This document shows, in pieces, positions 3,652 through 7,018 of a stretch of 7,018 bases of DNA. Position numbers and translations under genes: made by a program. The notes under the pieces are model-generated. The model ran no database searches, was not told where the DNA came from, and worked only from the letters and a program-made list of their open reading frames with translations. How positions within the stretch are numbered: the first letter of the stretch is position 1; every line of letters begins with the position of its first letter. Location: contig JASHQP010000112.1 in NCBI GenBank assembly GCA_030039095.1, positions 1 to 7,018 on the forward strand. Reading direction: 5' to 3'. This DNA is from Streptosporangiaceae bacterium (GTDB taxonomy: Bacteria > Actinomycetota > Actinomycetes > Streptosporangiales > Streptosporangiaceae).

Positions 3652-6159
3652 CTAGGTCGGGCCACCGGACTCGCGCTGCACCGCCCACGCCGCAACCTGT
3701 GCGCGCGAGGTGAAGCCGAGCTTGCTGAAAATGTTGGCGACGTGCCTGGCCGCGGTGGCCGGGCTGATCACGAGCTCGTCCGCGATACCCCGGTTCGACA
3801 GGCCACGCGCGATGAGCCCAGCGATCTCGAGCTCGCGGGGGGTCAGTGTGGTCCCGGCACCGGAGCCCTCCGGGCCCGCCGCCTGCGCCGGAACCCGGAC
3901 CGTGGCCTCGCCGATCACCTGCCCGCCGGAGGCGACGGCGAACCTTACCGCCTCGTGCGCGTTCATCGCCGCGCCCTCGGCGAGCAGCGCGGCCGTGGCC
4001 GGCTGGCCAAGCTCCCGCTCAGCGGCCTCGACCAGGCTGTCGAGCCTGGACCGGGCCAGCGCCGACGGCGGGTGACCGGCGGCCTCGCGCAGCCCCAGCG
4101 CAGCGCCCTGAACCTTCACGGCGCTGCCAAGCCGGCCGCTGGCCACTTCGAGCACGGCAAACGCCTCGAGCTCGCGCGCCACCGCGAGGCGCTGCCCGGT
4201 GGCGAGGCTGAGCTGGAGGCTCTCGGACAGGCTCGAGCGCGCCAGCCGCAGGTCGCCCTGGGACAGTGCCACCCAGCCGATCCCGATCAGGCACCGGGCT
4301 ATCTCCGGCCGCGCGTCGATCTCGCGGTACAGCGCGAGAGCGTCACGGAAGTGGCCGAGCGCCAGGTCGTGGTCACCGCGCGCCCTGGCCAGGCTGCCAA
4401 ACCCGTACAGGGCCTGCGCCACGCCCCAGCCGTTGTTGTCCCGCAGCACGTCGAGCGCGTCGGTGAACGCGCGCTGCGCCTCGTCAAGACGGCTGCGGTG
4501 AACCAGGATCGTGGCCCTGACCGCGAGCGCCAGGCCTTCCTCCCACTCGTCGCCGTCGCTGCGCGCGGCCTGCGCCGCGGCCTCGGTACTGGCGATGGCG
4601 TCCTCGTGACGGCCCGCCCGGAGGCTGACCACCGCGAGCACGCGATGTCCGGCCGCCCCGCCCGTGCCCCCGTTCGACGCGATCAGGTCCAGCCCGGCCT
4701 GCGCGAAGTCGCGGGCGGCGGGATAGTCCTGCTGCTCGAAGGCCAGCTCGGCGCGCGCCATCAGGGCCCGGGCCCTGACGCACGCAGAGACCTCGCCGTC
4801 GCTCGCGGCGGCGAGGAAGCGGTCGAACCAGGCCGCACCCTCGGTCGCGTCCCCGTACGCGACCCACGGGCTGCGCAGCCCGGTGCACAGGCGTAGCCCT
4901 AGTTCTACGTCACCTCTGGATATGCAAGTGGCCAGCGCGGCGCGGCAGTTGGCGCGCTCGGCCAGCGCCCTTCGGTACAGCGACACGCGCACCGGCCAGG
5001 GCGGGTCGCCGCGCACGAACGCGACGGCCACGATGCCGTCCATCAGCCGCAGCATGTAGTCGCGGTGCCGCAGCCGGATCGCCGGGCCTTCCCCTGACGC
5101 GTCAAGCCGGCCGAACGCGTACTCCCTGATCGTGTCCAGCAGCCGGTAGCGGGCGTCCCCCTCCAGCTCGCCATCGAGCGTGACCAGCGACTTGTCGATC
5201 AGCGCGGCCAGCAGGTCGAGCACCTGCTCGGCGGGGATCGCCTCGTCGGCGCAGACCTGCTCGGCCATGTCCAGGTTCCACCCGGCGAACACTGCCAGCC
5301 GGCGCAGCAGCAGCTGCTCCGGCTCGGTCAGCAGCTCGTAGCTCCAGTCCACCGCGGCCCGCAGCGTCTGCTGGCGGACCGGGGCGGTGCGGTCGCCCGA
5401 AGCCAGCAGCTGGAACCGGTCGCCCAGCCGGGCGGCGATCTGCTCGACCGACAGCGCCCCGACCCGCGCCGCGGCCAGCTCGATCGCGAGCGGCATGCCG
5501 TCCAGGGTCCGGCACAGCCGCACCACGGCACGCGAGTTGTCCGTGTCCAGCGCGAACCCGGGCCGCACGGCCGCCGCCCGGTCGGTGAACAGCCGGATCG
5601 CCTCGTGCTTGTCCAGCTCCGCGGCACCGAGGTCACCGGCGGCCGGCAGCTCGAGCGGCGGAACCCGCCACACCGTCTCCCCGCGGACCCGCAGCGGCTC
5701 ACGGCTCGTCGCGATCACCCGCAGGCCCGGGCAGCCGGCCAGCAGCTGCTGCACCAGCGCCGCGCTCCCGTCGACCACGTGCTCGCAGGTGTCCAGGATC
5801 AGCAGCATCCGCCGGGGGCGCAGCGCGGCGGTCATCGTCTCGACCAGCGGCCGGTCCGGCTCTTCCCGCACTCCGAACGTTGCGGCGACCCGCCGCGTCA
5901 CCAGGCCTGCATCCCCAATGCCGCCGAGCTCGGTGTCGGCGAGCTCGACGAACCAGACCCCGTCGGGGAAGTCCGGCACGACTTCGACGGCGAGCCGCAG
6001 CGCGAGCCGCGTCTTGCCGATGCCCCCGGGTCCGCACAGGGTCAGCGCGCGGACATCACTGAGCAACCTGGCAAGCTCTGCCAGGTCCCGCTCCCTGCCG
6101 ACGAAGCTGTTCGGCTCCGCCGGGAGATTCCCGTCACTAATCGCGGTCTGGATGGCCAT
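3652..6159 (-). CDS. STAND-class ATP-binding transcriptional regulator with LuxR-type HTH
   Basis: This 835-residue regulator probably uses nucleotide-dependent switching to control DNA binding. After NSFVGRERDLAEL (17-29) comes an NB-ARC-like ATPase: P-loop GPGGIGKT (43-50), Walker B MLLILD (118-123) followed by TCEH, sensor TSRE (151-154), GMPLAIELAAAR (221-232) and RQQTLRAAVDWSYELL (262-277). The middle (about 390-710) is helical and TPR-like, with Ala/Leu-rich repeats such as GDHDLALGHFRDALALYREI. The end (772-828) is a LuxR/GerE HTH with LTPRELEIAGLIARGLSNRGIADEL and the recognition region ATAARHVANIFSKLGF. Usually the nucleotide domain and TPRs sense a ligand or partner and release the HTH. 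ATG 6159 is the only sensible start, though its AGGA is just two bases away. It is alone on its strand, with gaps on both sides; its target genes cannot be named. Confidence 0.92.
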   Translation of the reverse strand: MAIQTAISDGNLPAEPNSFVGRERDLAELARLLSDVRALTLCGPGGIGKTRLALRLAVEVVPDFPDGVWFVELADTELGGIGDAGLVTRRVAATFGVREEPDRPLVETMTAALRPRRMLLILDTCEHVVDGSAALVQQLLAGCPGLRVIATSREPLRVRGETVWRVPPLELPAAGDLGAAELDKHEAIRLFTDRAAAVRPGFALDTDNSRAVVRLCRTLDGMPLAIELAAARVGALSVEQIAARLGDRFQLLASGDRTAPVRQQTLRAAVDWSYELLTEPEQLLLRRLAVFAGWNLDMAEQVCADEAIPAEQVLDLLAALIDKSLVTLDGELEGDARYRLLDTIREYAFGRLDASGEGPAIRLRHRDYMLRLMDGIVAVAFVRGDPPWPVRVSLYRRALAERANCRAALATCISRGDVELGLRLCTGLRSPWVAYGDATEGAAWFDRFLAAASDGEVSACVRARALMARAELAFEQQDYPAARDFAQAGLDLIASNGGTGGAAGHRVLAVVSLRAGRHEDAIASTEAAAQAARSDGDEWEEGLALAVRATILVHRSRLDEAQRAFTDALDVLRDNNGWGVAQALYGFGSLARARGDHDLALGHFRDALALYREIDARPEIARCLIGIGWVALSQGDLRLARSSLSESLQLSLATGQRLAVARELEAFAVLEVASGRLGSAVKVQGAALGLREAAGHPPSALARSRLDSLVEAAERELGQPATAALLAEGAAMNAHEAVRFAVASGGQVIGEATVRVPAQAAGPEGSGAGTTLTPRELEIAGLIARGLSNRGIADELVISPATAARHVANIFSKLGFTSRAQVAAWAVQRESGGPT

Positions 6160-6179
6160 GGTCCTTTTGTGCTCGTCGC

Positions 6180-6211
6180 GGTCACCGCCGGGGTCTCGAT
6201 GGTGGTCACCG
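6180..6211. repeat. Direct repeat GGTCACCG upstream of the LuxR-type gene
   Basis: GGTCACCG occurs at 6180-6187 and 6204-6211, with starts 24 bp apart. The copies lie about 20 and 45 bp before the start codon of the LuxR-type gene. They are a possible pair of regulator half-sites in its promoter or leader; short GC-rich repeats also arise by chance. Confidence 0.25.
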
Positions 6212-6267
6212 ATAGTTTCTCATCCGCGCGGCGCTGGCGGTAAGAGATGAGGGTGAGCATGGGCATG

Positions 6268-6287
6268 TCGGCTGACGAGTCCGCCGA
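6268..6287. promoter_or_regulatory. 20-base imperfect palindrome in the 6160-6310 spacer
   Basis: TCGGC (6268-6272) faces GCCGA (6283-6287), with an inner GAC/GTC pair around GA and one mismatch. It lies after the stop of the glycosidase-like gene and before the LuxR-type gene, so it could be a terminator or an operator. The rest of this 151-bp spacer shows no gene. Confidence 0.3.
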
Positions 6288-6310
6288 AGCCGGCCGCGAT
6301 CATGACAAAA

Positions 6311-7018
6311 CTATCCCTCGACGAGGACGATCGAGGCCGACTCGCTGTAACGGACACGGCCGAAATACATCACCTTGACCAGCGCCCACCAGTGCCGCCC
6401 GGGGCGCGCCGTCGGCGCGGCCGCGACCGTGATGCCCAGGGTGAGGTCGGCACCCGGTTCGGCGGTGAACCCTCGCGTCCACGGCCGCGTCTCCGCCCAG
6501 CTGCCGAACGGGGACACCAGCTGTGCCTCGCCGCGGATCTGGCCGGCCGTGGTGTTGCGCAAAGAGACCACGATCTCATCGCGCCCGCCTGGCCGCAGCC
6601 GTAGCTGCGGGGTCAGCAGCGCCAGGTCCAGCTCGGCGGCGAGCTTTTGCTGGTCGGCCACGTACAGCGGGAACAGCTCGTTCAGTGGCAGGTCGAGAGC
6701 GGGCGCGGCGGGCTCGCCGACACTGACGAGCACCGCGTCCTCGAAGACCTGTCCGCCGTCGGCAATCCGCGCTGTCACGAAGCGCCGCCCGGGTGCCGCG
6801 CCGGGCAGCGGCCGGACGGTGAGGTCCCAGCCCGCATGGCCGCGTGCGCCCAGGTCATAGGGAAGGGGGCCGGCGGGCTCCAGCGCGAGCTGCGGGCCAG
6901 GGTCGAGCCGCACGGTGCCCGAGGCCGGGGCCACGCCGCAGGCCACGGTCAGGCGCAGCGCGGCACCGCTGTTTGCGGCACCGCTGTTTGCGGCACCGCT
7001 GTTTGCGGCACCGCTGTT
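6311..7018 (-). CDS. C-terminal part of a large protein with Ig/NEW3-like domains, probably a GH38-like glycosidase (5' end outside window)
   Basis: The frame is open to the right edge, giving 235 residues of a longer protein. A GTG at 6946 lies inside a beta strand (LRLTVACGV) and is not a convincing start. After an NSGAA repeat, two beta-rich modules follow. The first runs from about LRLTVACG to VLVSVGEP and includes PLPYDLGARGHAGWDLTVRP and a GRRFVTARIADGGQVFED strand pair, as in NEW3-type Ig domains. The second runs from about LLTPQLRLRPGG to the end, with VVSLRNTTAGQIRGEAQLVSP, FGSWAETRPWTRGF and GRHWWALVKVMYFGRVRYSES. I associate this arrangement with the C-terminus of actinobacterial alpha-mannosidase-like (GH38) proteins. 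That is recalled family resemblance, and no catalytic residue is visible here. A sugar-related role would fit the ABC ATPase in the window, but the two genes are 4.6 kb apart. Confidence 0.6.
   Translation of the reverse strand, partial: NSGAANSGAANSGAANSGAALRLTVACGVAPASGTVRLDPGPQLALEPAGPLPYDLGARGHAGWDLTVRPLPGAAPGRRFVTARIADGGQVFEDAVLVSVGEPAAPALDLPLNELFPLYVADQQKLAAELDLALLTPQLRLRPGGRDEIVVSLRNTTAGQIRGEAQLVSPFGSWAETRPWTRGFTAEPGADLTLGITVAAAPTARPGRHWWALVKVMYFGRVRYSESASIVLVEG
6960..7018. repeat. 15-bp tandem repeat inside the glycosidase-like gene
   Basis: GCGGCACCGCTGTTT is repeated exactly at 6960-6974, 6975-6989 and 6990-7004, and again to the window edge at 7005-7018 (14 of 15 bases visible). 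Read on the minus strand it is in frame and encodes Asn-Ser-Gly-Ala-Ala four times, just before the first Ig-like domain. It is probably a flexible linker. Copy number to the right is unknown. Confidence 0.95.

Noticed and set aside
3234..3695. Small open frames on both strands across the 3272-3651 gap
   Set aside because: Translations are Pro/Arg/Ser-rich and have no domain character, and they overlap the strong RBS or known genes. No good ribosome binding site supports them.
3412..4896. Long plus-strand open frame of 494 codons opposite the LuxR-type gene
   Set aside because: It lies antisense to clear TPR and LuxR coding sequence and its translation is Arg/Pro/Gln-rich with no recognisable domain.
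5387..6250. Plus-strand open frames (287 and 212 codons) opposite the NB-ARC region
   Set aside because: They mirror the conserved ATPase motifs on the minus strand. The Ser/Arg-rich translations are typical of complementary-strand artefacts.
6042..6266. 74-codon minus-strand frame upstream of and overlapping the LuxR-type gene
   Set aside because: It overlaps the N-terminal ATPase coding sequence in another frame, and the translation resembles nothing known.
6960..7018. CRISPR-like array at the right edge
   Set aside because: The 15-bp units are directly adjacent with no spacers and stay in a coding frame, so this is a coding minisatellite.

Overview
The window is a very GC-rich chromosomal segment, almost certainly from an actinobacterium. 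The evidence is strong G/C bias at third codon positions, an MsiK/UgpC-type sugar-import ATPase, a large NB-ARC/TPR/LuxR regulator of the kind abundant in Streptomyces-like bacteria, and a probable leaderless GTG start. I see no tRNA, rRNA, CRISPR array, transposase or phage gene.

Layout from left to right. Bases 1-425 (+) hold the 3' end of an acyl-CoA dehydrogenase gene, including the catalytic glutamate. Facing it across a 19-bp gap is a complete sugar-ABC ATPase gene (445-1647, -). A 327-bp divergent control region (1648-1974) separates that ATPase from an Lrp/AsnC-family regulator (1975-2415, +). This region holds repeated operator-like elements, a four-tract G-quadruplex motif and two GC-rich hairpins. 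Across a 22-bp gap containing a perfect hairpin lies a convergent short gene (2438-3271, -). It resembles the N-terminal half of an acyl-CoA synthetase but lacks the ATP-binding P-loop and the C-terminal half. Next comes a 380-bp non-coding stretch (3272-3651) unusually dense in palindromes and short repeats. It is followed by an 835-residue STAND regulator with a LuxR-type DNA-binding end (3652-6159, -), a 151-bp spacer, and the 3' end of a gene (6311-7018, -) for a large protein. The visible part of that protein has two Ig/NEW3-like domains resembling the C-terminus of GH38-like glycosidases. Its gene runs off the right edge inside an in-frame 15-bp tandem repeat.

The genes point loosely to carbon and fatty-acid metabolism with two local regulators, but they are mostly separate transcription units rather than one operon. 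The ATPase has no permease or binding-protein gene beside it, which fits a shared (MsiK-like) energiser of several sugar importers. The Lrp-like protein, divergent from it, is the obvious candidate regulator of the shared control region. No clear new defence or biosynthetic system is visible. The points most worth a second look are the degenerate acyl-CoA synthetase half-protein, the G4/hairpin leader of the Lrp gene, the palindrome-rich 3272-3651 region and the in-frame minisatellite.
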